Below are positions 23,357 through 31,703 of a DNA stretch of 64,000 bases, one piece after another (the first letter of the stretch is position 1; each line of letters opens with the position of its first letter). Source of the stretch: DASRDZ01 sp035652335 (GTDB lineage Bacteria; Chloroflexota; Dormibacteria; Aeolococcales; Aeolococcaceae); assembly GCA_035652335.1 (NCBI GenBank), contig DASRDZ010000039.1:18732-82731 (forward strand), given 5' to 3'. The position numbers were made by a program, and so were the translations under genes. The notes under the pieces were generated by a model. That model worked only from the letters and a program-made list of their open reading frames with translations. It was not told where the DNA came from and did not search any database.

Positions 23357-25765
23357 GTGACCCAAGCACTCGAAGGCATCCGCATCCTCGACTTCACCGG
23401 GGGGATGGCCGGCCCCCTGGCCACCATGATCCTCGCCGACTACGGCGCCGAGGTCATCCGCGTCGAGCCCGCCGGCGGCGACCCGATGTGGACCCATCCC
23501 GCCTACCTGCTCTGGAATCGGGGCAAGAAGAGCGTCGAGCTCGACCTCGCCTCCGCCGACGGGCGCAGCAGGGCGCACGAGCTGATCCGCGGCGCCGACG
23601 TGCTCGTCGAGAGCCTCCCTCCCGGCGAGGCCGACGCCCTGGGCATCGGCTACACGGCTGCGCAGGGGCTGAATCCCGCGCTGGTGTACGTCTCCATCTC
23701 CGCCTTCGGGCAGGAGGGCCCCTACCGCAACCTCAAGGCGTACGACGGCATCGTCAACGCCAAGTCGGGGCGCATGCGCGACCAGCCGGGGTGGCAGGAG
23801 AACCGCCCCATCTACCGCGCCGTCAACGACACCTCGTACCACACGGCGATGTTCACCGTGCAGTCGATCTGCGCCGCGCTGCGTGTGGTGCAGCTCACCG
23901 GTCGTGGTCAGCGGCTCAGCACCTCGCTGCTGCGCGGCACCACCTCGCCGAACAACCCCTGGCGCAGGTTCGAGGGTGAGGAGTTCCCGCCGGTCGCCTA
24001 TCCCGTGCAGCGGCGCGAGACCGACCCCAAGACGGGCATGCCGGGCAACATGTGCTTCGAGACCAAGGACGGTCGCTGGATCATGCACGCGCACGTGCAG
24101 GTGCCCCTCTTCAAGGCGTGGATCACGGCGATCGGCTTCGACTGGATCTGGGACGACCCGCGCTTCGCCAAGGCACCGCAGTTCACCGACGACGCCGACC
24201 GCATCACCCTCAACGAGCTGATCATGGCGCGGATGAAGGAGAAGACGGCGGCCGAGTGGATGGAGATCTACGTCGCCAACCCCGACTGCTGCGGCGAGAT
24301 CATGGAGACGACGCAGGAGGCGCTGCGCCATCCGCAGTTCGTCCACAACGGGCACGTCGTCGAGGTCGACGACCCGCGCGTCGGCCGCATGACGCAGCTC
24401 GGCGCCTTCGTCCGCATGTCGGAGACGCCCGCGCAGATCGGCACGCCCGCGCCCTCACCGGGACAGCACACGCGCGAGGTGCTCGACGCCGCCCCGCGGC
24501 AGCGCGCGGCGAGCGCGCCGGTGGGCGGCAACCCGCGCCGCCCGCTGGAGGGCGTGACCACCCTGGAGCTGGCGGCCTGGCTGGCGGCGCCCTTCAGCGG
24601 CGCGCTGCTCGCCGACCTCGGTGCTCGCGTCATCAAGGTCGAGCCGCTCACCGGCGACCCCTTCCGCTTCATGCCCACCAACGAGAACATGATCCGCTGC
24701 ATGCAGGGCAAGCAGTCGATCGCGATCGACCTCAAGCAGAAGGAAGGCCAGGAGATCCTGCACAAGCTGGTGGCCCGCGCCGACGCGCTGATGCACAACT
24801 TCCGTCCCGACGTGCCGCCGCGGCTGGCCCTCGACTACGAGACGCTGCAGAAGGTCAATCCGGGACTCGTCTACCTCTACGCCGGGTCCTACGGCTCCAC
24901 CGGTGCGCACTCCGCCCGTGCCGCCTTCAACCCCACCATGGGGGCGCTCACCGGCAACTCGGTGTTCCAGTCGGGTGACGGCAACATCCCCATTGGCGAC
25001 CAGTCGCCCGACCCCATCAGCGGCAGCGGCGTGGGCACCGCGCTGATGCTCGGCCTCGCCGCCAAGTGGCGCACCGGCAAGGGGCAGTACATGGAGACGA
25101 CGATGATGAACTCGATCGTCTACTGCAACTCCGACGACGCCTTCAGCTACGAGGGCAAGCCGCCGCGGCGCACCGCCGACCACCGGCAGCTCGGCCTCGA
25201 GGCCACCTACCGTCTCTACGAGTGCAGGGGAGGCTCGTGGGTGTTCCTCGCCGCCCAGCCCGACGGCGACTTCCGCGCGCTGTGCGCCGGCATCGGGCGC
25301 GACGACATCGCCGGCGACTCGCGCTTCGCCACCTGGCCGCGCCGCTACGAGAACCGCGCCGCGCTCGGCGAGCTGCTGGAGCCGGTCTTCGCGCAGCGCA
25401 CCGCTGCGGAATGGGAGCAGCAGCTCACCGCGGCCGACGTCGGCTGCGTCGTCGCCGACGGCCCCGGGCACAAGCGCTTCCTCCACGAGGACCCGCACAC
25501 CAGCGCCATCGGCTTCATGGTGCCGACGCAGCATCCCATGTACGCGGCGCAGGCGCCGGAGGGCAGGTACCACCGCCACGGGCCGGAGGTGGAGTTCTCG
25601 GAGACACCGTGCCAGCCGGGGCTGCCCATGGTCGCCCTCGGCGAGCACACCAAGCAGATCCTCAGCGAGCTGGGGTATTCGGAGCAGGACATGCAACGTC
25701 TCAAGGAGGCCGGCGTGATCGGCTGGGCAGCCGACGCCGAGACCCTGGTGGGGGCGACTGCCTGA
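23357..25765 (+). CDS. Tandem-fused type III (CaiB/BaiF) CoA-transferase
   Basis: GTG 23357 (GGAGGAG 12 bases upstream) gives 802 residues, twice the usual length. Residues about 1-380 and 392-795 are each a CaiB/BaiF unit, starting RILDFTGGMAGPL and TLELAAWLAAPFSG. Single-domain members use an Asp in a GQxxD motif to form the acyl anhydride. Here the N-half has GQRLS (Ser188) and the C-half has GQYME (Glu580). One half may be structural, or Glu may substitute. The product should move CoA to a carboxylic acid. It is in an operon with a DUF35 protein and a thiolase-like protein. Confidence 0.88.
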   Translation: MTQALEGIRILDFTGGMAGPLATMILADYGAEVIRVEPAGGDPMWTHPAYLLWNRGKKSVELDLASADGRSRAHELIRGADVLVESLPPGEADALGIGYTAAQGLNPALVYVSISAFGQEGPYRNLKAYDGIVNAKSGRMRDQPGWQENRPIYRAVNDTSYHTAMFTVQSICAALRVVQLTGRGQRLSTSLLRGTTSPNNPWRRFEGEEFPPVAYPVQRRETDPKTGMPGNMCFETKDGRWIMHAHVQVPLFKAWITAIGFDWIWDDPRFAKAPQFTDDADRITLNELIMARMKEKTAAEWMEIYVANPDCCGEIMETTQEALRHPQFVHNGHVVEVDDPRVGRMTQLGAFVRMSETPAQIGTPAPSPGQHTREVLDAAPRQRAASAPVGGNPRRPLEGVTTLELAAWLAAPFSGALLADLGARVIKVEPLTGDPFRFMPTNENMIRCMQGKQSIAIDLKQKEGQEILHKLVARADALMHNFRPDVPPRLALDYETLQKVNPGLVYLYAGSYGSTGAHSARAAFNPTMGALTGNSVFQSGDGNIPIGDQSPDPISGSGVGTALMLGLAAKWRTGKGQYMETTMMNSIVYCNSDDAFSYEGKPPRRTADHRQLGLEATYRLYECRGGSWVFLAAQPDGDFRALCAGIGRDDIAGDSRFATWPRRYENRAALGELLEPVFAQRTAAEWEQQLTAADVGCVVADGPGHKRFLHEDPHTSAIGFMVPTQHPMYAAQAPEGRYHRHGPEVEFSETPCQPGLPMVALGEHTKQILSELGYSEQDMQRLKEAGVIGWAADAETLVGATA

Positions 25766-25766
25766 G

Positions 25767-26219
25767 ATGGCCGAGACGCCCACCCTCAGCGGACGCATCG
25801 TCGACAACCTGCGTCCCCTTCCCGTTCCCAACGACCTCAACCGTCCCTTCTGGGAGGCGACGAGCCAGGGCCGCCTCGACATCCAGCGCTGCCAGAAGTG
25901 CGGCACGTACTTCCATCCCCCACTCCCCTTCTGCGACATCTGCGACGGTCGCGACCTGCGCTTCGAGACGGTGAGCGGGCGCGGCGCCATCTACACCTTC
26001 ACCCGTGTCCGCGCCAACCGCATGCCGGCCTTCGCCGAGGCCACGCCCTACGCCTACGTCGAGGTCGAGCTGGCCGAGCAGCCGGGCGCCTTCATGGTCT
26101 GCAACATGAGCAGCACCCCCTACGAGAGGTTGCGCGTCGGCGCGCCCGTGCGGGTGACCTTCGTCGACATCGGCGACGGCATCATGCTGCCCGACTTCGA
26201 GCTCGCGGAGGGCGCGTGA
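25767..26219 (+). CDS. DUF35 zinc-ribbon/OB-fold acyl-CoA-binding partner protein
   Basis: This 150-residue protein has a zinc ribbon with Cys42, Cys45, Cys56 and Cys59 (CQKCG, then CDIC), followed by an OB-fold (GRGAIYTFTRVRAN, VRVTFVDIGDG). DUF35 proteins bind thiolase-like enzymes and help channel acyl-CoA. In actinobacterial steroid degradation the DUF35 domain of ChsH2 pairs with the aldolase Ltp2. The gene follows the CoA-transferase by one base and shares a TGATG junction with the thiolase-like gene, so an obligate partnership is likely. Confidence 0.87.
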   Translation: MAETPTLSGRIVDNLRPLPVPNDLNRPFWEATSQGRLDIQRCQKCGTYFHPPLPFCDICDGRDLRFETVSGRGAIYTFTRVRANRMPAFAEATPYAYVEVELAEQPGAFMVCNMSSTPYERLRVGAPVRVTFVDIGDGIMLPDFELAEGA

Positions 26220-27472
26220 TGGCAACCGCCAACGGCAGGTTCGGCAAGCCCAAGGTGGCCGTGCTCGGCATCGGCTACTCGCGCATCAGCCGCGACCCGC
26301 TCCCCGAGGGACGCGTCGTCGGCGACGAGTGCGTCGAGGCCTGCCAGGCGGCGATCGCCGACGCCGGCCTGACCACCAAGGACATCGACGGGATCACCAG
26401 CTTCGTCGAGGACTCCAGCCCCGCCATCGACGGGGTCACCGCGGTGACGCCGCAGTACATCTGGCGGCGCCTGGGCCTCGACATAACCTGGGGCGAGGTC
26501 AACAACAAGTTCGTCGGCGGCTCGCTGATCGAGGCGCAGAACGCCATCGCCGGCGGGGCCTGCCGCTTCGCCCTCGTCTGGCGCGCGGTCGACGACCCGC
26601 GCCTGCCCACGCGCCGGCCGGCCACCGACGGGAACGCGCCGCGGCCCCGCGCGGCCGGCGACTCCGCCTTCACCGCGCCCTACGGGCCGGTGGGCGGATT
26701 CATCATGGGCGGCCACTCGCAGACGGCGATGCGCTACTTCTCGCTGACCGGCGCGACCCGGGAGCACATGGCCAGGCACATCGTGCGCAACCGCCGCAAC
26801 GCGCTGCTCAACGAGAAGAGCTACTGGGCCATCAACAAGCCCGAGCAGCTGAGCGTCGACGACTACATGAACGCGCGCATGGTCGCCGACCCGCTCTGCC
26901 TCTACGACTGCGACATCCCGGTGCGCGGCTGCATCGCCTACGTGCTCGGGCCCGCCGAGGCCGCCCAGGACCTCGACCACGGCGCCGCCTACATCAAGGC
27001 GTTCGCCAAGGAGTGGATCGGTCCGCGCGGCGCGCAGCCCTTCTACCACGGCGGCGGCCGCATGCTGAAGGGCGCCCTGGAGGACAACAACGACCTGCCG
27101 CCGCTGATGCGGCGCCATCTCTGGGAGCCGGCGGGGCTGGAGCCGTCGGACATGTCGACGGTCAACGTCTACGACGGGTTCAGCATCATCAGCTGGCTGT
27201 GGCTGGAGGCGCTCGGCATCTGCGGCATCGGCGAGGCCTTCGAATACGTCCAGGGTGACCACAACGAGATCGGCGGCAGCATGCCGCTCAACACCAGCGG
27301 TGGCCACCTCGCGGAAGGTGCCCTGGCCGGGGCGCCGCATTACGCCGAGGCGGCGCTGCAGTGCATGGGCAGGGCCGGTGCGCGCCAGGTCAAGGACTGC
27401 CGCTACGCGCTGGCCGCCACCGACCGCCCCACCCGGGCACAGGTGATCATCTTCAGCTCAGAGCCGAACTGA
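26219..27472 (+). CDS. Non-classical thiolase (lipid-transfer/SCP-x type), possible acyl-CoA aldolase
   Basis: ATG 26219 gives 417 residues in the thiolase fold. Landmarks are VAVLGIGYSRIS, DIDGITSFVED, VNVYDGFSIISWLWLEALG and LNTSGGHLAEGAL. In true thiolases the last motif continues with a GHP triplet; here that His is absent. Ltp2-type steroid side-chain aldolases are also thiolase relatives without standard thiolase residues, and they need a DUF35 partner, which here is encoded immediately upstream. A retro-aldol or transferase step on an acyl-CoA is therefore plausible. It resembles the protein at 41871 (MNARMVADPLCLYDCDIP against MSARMISTPLCLFDCDVP). Confidence 0.82.
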   Translation: MATANGRFGKPKVAVLGIGYSRISRDPLPEGRVVGDECVEACQAAIADAGLTTKDIDGITSFVEDSSPAIDGVTAVTPQYIWRRLGLDITWGEVNNKFVGGSLIEAQNAIAGGACRFALVWRAVDDPRLPTRRPATDGNAPRPRAAGDSAFTAPYGPVGGFIMGGHSQTAMRYFSLTGATREHMARHIVRNRRNALLNEKSYWAINKPEQLSVDDYMNARMVADPLCLYDCDIPVRGCIAYVLGPAEAAQDLDHGAAYIKAFAKEWIGPRGAQPFYHGGGRMLKGALEDNNDLPPLMRRHLWEPAGLEPSDMSTVNVYDGFSIISWLWLEALGICGIGEAFEYVQGDHNEIGGSMPLNTSGGHLAEGALAGAPHYAEAALQCMGRAGARQVKDCRYALAATDRPTRAQVIIFSSEPN

Positions 27473-27488
27473 CCGCGGTTCGGCGAAA

Positions 27489-27521
27489 GGGGGTGACGGG
27501 AACGGCGTCCCCGTCACCCCC
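27489..27521. terminator. Strong hairpin between convergent genes
   Basis: A 12-base perfect stem (GGGGGTGACGGG with CCCGTCACCCCC) encloses a 9-base loop, 17 bases after the thiolase-like stop and before the end of the MFS gene on the other strand. No T-run follows on either strand, so it may act as a rho-dependent end or a 3' stabiliser. Confidence 0.6.
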
Positions 27522-27611
27522 GCCCAAGGGTGGCGGCGGCGCCCGGCAGCGCCACCACCACCTGGCACGCAGCGCCTGCGGGCCGGTCGGGACGCCGGTC
27601 CGGCCTGCGGC

Positions 27612-29201
27612 TCATGCGGTTGCCTCCAGGACGAGGTCCGGGGCGATCGCATCCGCCTCGATCACCACGGGTTCGACACGCGTCGTGCGCAGCGGCCGCT
27701 CGCGCATCCGGGAGATGGCGAGGAGTCCGATCAGCACGATGGGGATGATCGCCAGGTACACGACGTCGAGCGACTGGCTCAGCCCGTCGACGACGGCGGC
27801 GCGCACGCCCGCGGGAAGGTGGGCCACCGCCGCGGGGGTGCCCAGCAGCTTGGTGAGGTCGACGCCGCCGCTGCCGGCGAGGTGCCGCGCCCGCAGCAGC
27901 GCCGGGACCGTGCTGCTGAGCTGCGCGCTCAGCACGCCGCCGAGCAGGGCGACACCGAGCGCGCCGCCCATCGAGCGCATGAAGGACGCGGTCGACGACA
28001 CCACGCCCATGTCGGCGTGGTCGGACTCGTTCTGGCAGGCGACGATGAGCACCTGCCCGGTCATGCCGATGCCCATGCCGACGAGGCTCATGGCGATGCT
28101 CACCATGACCAGGCTGGTGTCGGGGCTGAGCCGCGCCAGCATGGCCATGCCGAGGCCGCTGGCGACCATGCCCCACAGCGGGTAGCGCTTGTAGCGCCCG
28201 CGCGTCGACATGCGGCGCCCCACCACCATGGAGCTGACCACCAGGAAGGCGACCATCGGCAGGGTCAGCAGCCCGGCCACGGTGGGGGTGCGGTCCTTGA
28301 CGATCTGCAGGTAGACGGGCAGGTAGGTGAGCGCGCCGTACATCACCACGCCGGAGACGATCAGGCCGACGAAGGCGAGGCGGTAGGTGTGCACGTGCAG
28401 CAGCCGCGGCGGCAGCACCGGGTCGTCGGCGCGGCGTTCCTGGCGTCCCGCGGCGAGGCCGAGCAGGACTGCGCCCACGCCGAGGCCGATGGTCCACGGC
28501 GACAGCCAGGGGATGGCCGTGCCGCCCAGGGAGAGCACGAGCCCCGCCGAGATGAGGCAGGAGCTGACCAGAACTGCGCCGGCGCGGTCGAACGGGCGGC
28601 GGCGGCGCGACGGCGACGCCTCCAGGGTCGACTGGATCACCACCATCGCGGCGATCACCAGGGGCAGCCCGACCAGGAAGCACAGCCGCCATCCGTAGCT
28701 GCCGTCGACGACGAGGAATCCGCCCAGCAACGGCCCGCAGACCGTGGCCAGGGCGAACGACCCGCCCAGGTAGCCGGCGTAGCGACCGCGGTGGCGCGGC
28801 GAGATGACGTCGGCGAGGATCGCCTGGGTCAGCGCCACCGTGCCGCCGGTGCCGATGCCCTGCACCGCGCGCGCCGCCACCAGCAGGCCGATCCCCGGCG
28901 CCGCCGCCGCCAGCAGCGAGCCGGCGATGAACACCACCAGGGAGAGCTGGAAGAGCAGCTTGCGCCCGTGGATGTCGGAGAGCTTTCCCCAGAGTGGCGT
29001 CGACACCGTGGTGGCGAGCAGCTGGCCAGTGACCAGCCAGGCGAGCTGGTCCTGGCCGCCGAGCTGGCCGACGATGGTGGGCAGGGCGGTGGTGAGGATG
29101 GTCTGCGACAGCGAGGTGGCGAAGAGCCCGAGGATGAGCCCGCTCATCACCCGCAGGACGCGGCGGTGCTCCTCGTGGCTCAGCGCCATGGTGGCGGTCA
29201 T
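27612..29201 (-). CDS. MFS drug exporter of the 14-helix (EmrB/QacA, DHA2) family
   Basis: This 529-residue protein has about 14 hydrophobic helices. The loop 2-3 signature is GKLSDIHGRKLLF, and the family motif in helix 5 reads LGGSFALATVCGPLLGGFLV. Such proteins export hydrophobic drugs or toxic acids using the proton gradient. It overlaps the upstream marR gene by 4 bases (ATGA), so the regulator and the pump form an operon. The C-terminal cytoplasmic tail is about 60 residues. It probably protects the cell from a toxic substrate or intermediate of the surrounding pathways, but the ligand is unknown. Confidence 0.88.
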   Translation of the reverse strand: MTATMALSHEEHRRVLRVMSGLILGLFATSLSQTILTTALPTIVGQLGGQDQLAWLVTGQLLATTVSTPLWGKLSDIHGRKLLFQLSLVVFIAGSLLAAAAPGIGLLVAARAVQGIGTGGTVALTQAILADVISPRHRGRYAGYLGGSFALATVCGPLLGGFLVVDGSYGWRLCFLVGLPLVIAAMVVIQSTLEASPSRRRRPFDRAGAVLVSSCLISAGLVLSLGGTAIPWLSPWTIGLGVGAVLLGLAAGRQERRADDPVLPPRLLHVHTYRLAFVGLIVSGVVMYGALTYLPVYLQIVKDRTPTVAGLLTLPMVAFLVVSSMVVGRRMSTRGRYKRYPLWGMVASGLGMAMLARLSPDTSLVMVSIAMSLVGMGIGMTGQVLIVACQNESDHADMGVVSSTASFMRSMGGALGVALLGGVLSAQLSSTVPALLRARHLAGSGGVDLTKLLGTPAAVAHLPAGVRAAVVDGLSQSLDVVYLAIIPIVLIGLLAISRMRERPLRTTRVEPVVIEADAIAPDLVLEATA

Positions 29202-29710
29202 CGGCCCCGCCCCCTGCGCCCGGGGAGCGCGACCAGCTTGGGCCGCTGCGACTGCTCGACCTCACGGTTGAGCCGCTCCAGCAGCGCCGCGAAGGTGGTG
29301 ACGTCGTCGATGTCCCAGTCCGCCAGCAGCTCGCTCGTGCCCTCGCGACGCGCCTGGCGGCTGCGGTTGAGGATGTCGCGACCGTCGTCGGTGAGGCCGA
29401 CCAACGCGGCGCGCCCGTCGCTGGGATCGGGCGTGCGCTCGACGAAGCCGAGGTGCTCCAGGGTGGTCACCTGGCGGGTGACCGTCGACTTGTCGAGCCA
29501 GAGGGCCTCGGCCAGGTCGGTGAAGCGCATCGCTCCCCGGGCGGCGAGGACGCCGCAGAGGGCGTCCAGGGAGGCCTCCAGGTAGGGGTGGTCGCCGGCC
29601 ACCACCGGCGGCTTGGAGCGGATGCGCCGGGCCAGGGTGAGGAGCTCGCGATTGAGGTCGTCGACGGCGACCTGGCGCGACTGCGCCGGAGCCCTGCTCT
29701 CCCTGGACAT
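29198..29710 (-). CDS. MarR-family regulator of the adjacent exporter
   Basis: ATG 29710 gives 170 residues; a start 12 codons earlier would begin before the promoter. The winged helix has FTDLAEALWLDKSTVTRQV as the recognition helices and RTPDPSDGRAALVGLT as the wing. The ATG lies 7 bases after a -10 box, so the message is probably leaderless. A palindrome overlapping the promoter (29728-29748) fits autorepression. MarR proteins release DNA on binding phenolic or other lipophilic ligands. It is the first gene of the operon with the MFS pump at 27612. Confidence 0.9.
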   Translation of the reverse strand: MSRESRAPAQSRQVAVDDLNRELLTLARRIRSKPPVVAGDHPYLEASLDALCGVLAARGAMRFTDLAEALWLDKSTVTRQVTTLEHLGFVERTPDPSDGRAALVGLTDDGRDILNRSRQARREGTSELLADWDIDDVTTFAALLERLNREVEQSQRPKLVALPGRRGRGR

Positions 29711-29717
29711 GGAGCCG

Positions 29718-29746
29718 ATTCTAGCTAAGTTGGTTGGTACATGCAA
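29718..29746 (-). promoter_or_regulatory. Leaderless marR promoter with overlapping MarR operator
   Basis: On the - strand, TTGCAT (29746-29741) and TAGAAT (29723-29718) are 17 bases apart, and the ATG follows the -10 by 7 bases. The inverted repeat AGTTG-11-CAACT (29728-29748) covers most of the spacer and the -35 box. Its TTGCAT/CAACT half sites resemble known MarR-family sites. Confidence 0.72.
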
Positions 29747-29786
29747 CTATTTTCGGGGGTGACAACATTGCACATGATCTTCATGA

Positions 29787-30827
29787 ATGGCAGACTCTCG
29801 GTCCATGCCCCGCGTGCTCCTCGCCGGCCGCCGCCCGGAGGGCGACCCCGGCCTGACCCAGACGGCCTTCCTCGAGACGATGCGGTCGAGGGCACCGGAG
29901 GTCGAGCTCCTCTACGCGGACACGCGCGAGCAGTTCCTGGCGGCGATCGCGGACGTCGACGCGGCCATTCCCGGCGCCATCTGCCCCGGCGACGACGCGC
30001 TCTTCGAGCGCAGCCCGCGCCTGCGCCTGGCGGCCACCTTCGGCTCGGGCATCGACTTCATCGACGTCGCCGCCGCCACGCGCCACGGCGTGCTGGTGAC
30101 CAACAACGCGGGCACCGCGCCCTGGGGCGTCGTCGAGCACATCGTCGCGCTGATGATCTGTCTCAACAAGAACCTGGTGCACGGTGACCGGCTGCTCCGC
30201 GCGGGAGGCCGCTGGCCCTCGCCGATGAGCCTGATGGGCCACGAGCTGCCGGGCCGCACCCTGTCGATCATCGGGCTGGGCGCCATCGGCAGGAAGCTGG
30301 CGCAGCTCTGCAGCGCCGGCTTCGGCATGGACGTCGCCGCCTACTCGCCGCGCGGCGACGCCGCCACCGCGGCGAGCGTCGGCGCGCGCCTGGTGCCGAC
30401 GCTCGATGACGCGCTGCGCATCGGCGACTTCGTGTCGCTCAACTGCCCGGTGACCCCGGAGACGTACCACATGATCGGCTGGCGCGAGCTCTCCCTGATG
30501 AAGCGCAGCGCCTTCCTGGTGCAGGTGGCGCGCGGCCAGCTCATCGTGCAGAGCGAGCTGACGCGCGCGCTGCGCGAGGGTCTGATCGCCGGCGCCGGCC
30601 TCGACTCCTTCGAGCCCGAGCCGGGCGACACGGCCGACGAGCTCTTCCACCTCGACAACGTGATCACCACGCCGCACATCGGCGGGGTCACCGAGGAGAC
30701 GCTGCGGCGCGTCGGCCTGGGCACCGCCGAGAGCCTGGTCGAGGTGCTCGTCGAGGGGCGCCGGCCGACACGCCTCGCCAACCCGCAGGTGTGGGAGGCG
30801 TACCAGCAGCGCTGGGCGCCGGTCTAG
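29787..30827 (+). CDS. D-isomer-specific 2-hydroxyacid dehydrogenase
   Basis: ATG 29787 gives 346 residues; ATG 29805 (MPRVLLAGRRP) is an equally good start. The NAD domain has GLGAIGRKLAQL. The catalytic set is Arg249 (QVARGQLI), Glu278 (DSFEPEPGD) and His297 (TTPHIGG), with the usual spacing. The enzyme would interconvert a 2-keto acid and a D-2-hydroxy acid, as in hydroxypyruvate/glyoxylate reductases and phosphoglycerate dehydrogenase. It lacks an ACT domain, so serine synthesis is less likely. It faces the FAH-family gene and overlaps it by 4 bases. Confidence 0.88.
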   Translation: MADSRSMPRVLLAGRRPEGDPGLTQTAFLETMRSRAPEVELLYADTREQFLAAIADVDAAIPGAICPGDDALFERSPRLRLAATFGSGIDFIDVAAATRHGVLVTNNAGTAPWGVVEHIVALMICLNKNLVHGDRLLRAGGRWPSPMSLMGHELPGRTLSIIGLGAIGRKLAQLCSAGFGMDVAAYSPRGDAATAASVGARLVPTLDDALRIGDFVSLNCPVTPETYHMIGWRELSLMKRSAFLVQVARGQLIVQSELTRALREGLIAGAGLDSFEPEPGDTADELFHLDNVITTPHIGGVTEETLRRVGLGTAESLVEVLVEGRRPTRLANPQVWEAYQQRWAPV

Positions 30828-31600
30828 GCCTTCTCGGCCACCACGGTGTTGTGGAGGACGCCGATGCCCTCCACCTCGATCTCGCACTCGTCGCCCGGAT
30901 GCACGTCGATTCCCGGCTGCGGCGTGCCGAGGGAGATGACGTCGCCGGGATACAGCGTCGTGTACTGCGAGGCGAAGCTGACCACGTAGCTGACCGGCCA
31001 CTTGAGGCGGCTGGTGTTGGCGTCGCAGCGCGACTGCCCGTTGACGCGGCAGCGCAGGGCGAGCCCTTCGAGGATGTCCTCCTCGGTGAGGTCGGTGTCG
31101 ACCCAGGGACCCATGGTGGCGAAGCCCTCGATCGACTTGGCACGCCACCAGTCGCCGGCGGGCAGGTACTCCGACGCGGTCGAGTCGTTGAAGCAGGTGA
31201 AGCCGAGGATGGCCTCCTTGGCCTCCTCGCGCGAGGCGCGGTGGATCTCCCTTCCGATGACGATGGCGAGCTCCGGCTCGACCCAGAGATCCTTGGTGAG
31301 GAACGGCGGGACGGCCAGCTCGGCGCCGTCGCCGTTGACCCAGCTGGGGATCTTGGGCGTCAGCCAGGGCACCGCGTCGGGCGGCAGCGGTGAGCCGTCG
31401 GCGGGCATGAAGCCACCCATCATCATCAGCATCTTGCGGGGCACGCTCGGGCTCAGCAGGGTGATCCCGTCGAGCGGCACGCTGGCGCCGGTGCGCCGCG
31501 CGCCGGAGTACGGGTCTCCCGCGAGCGGGTGGAAGCTGCGGTCCTCGACCTCGCCGAAAACCGTGGCGCCGTCGACGGTTGCGCGCGCGATCCTGCTCAT
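30824..31600 (-). CDS. Fumarylacetoacetate hydrolase-family protein
   Basis: ATG 31600 (MSRIARATVDG) gives 258 residues. The FAH fold is shown by WVEPELAIVIGREIHRA (metal-binding Glu residues), GFTCFNDSTASEY, LRCRVNGQSRCDANT, and VISLGTPQPGIDVHPGDECEIEVEGIG near the end. Relatives are fumarylpyruvate hydrolases, 2-hydroxyhepta-2,4-diene-1,7-dioate isomerases and oxaloacetate decarboxylases. It would act late in degradation of an aromatic or cyclic acid. It is the last gene in a - strand series running from the Liv transporter genes through a CoA-transferase and a cupin. Confidence 0.86.
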   Translation of the reverse strand: MSRIARATVDGATVFGEVEDRSFHPLAGDPYSGARRTGASVPLDGITLLSPSVPRKMLMMMGGFMPADGSPLPPDAVPWLTPKIPSWVNGDGAELAVPPFLTKDLWVEPELAIVIGREIHRASREEAKEAILGFTCFNDSTASEYLPAGDWWRAKSIEGFATMGPWVDTDLTEEDILEGLALRCRVNGQSRCDANTSRLKWPVSYVVSFASQYTTLYPGDVISLGTPQPGIDVHPGDECEIEVEGIGVLHNTVVAEKA

Positions 31601-31703
31601 GCCGGCTGCAGGATGCCGGCGACGCTCGCCATCCCACCCGCGTGGCGGACGGAGGTTCCCATGCTCATCTCTCAGTGGCCTCCTGGTGCATGCACGATCC
31701 CGG

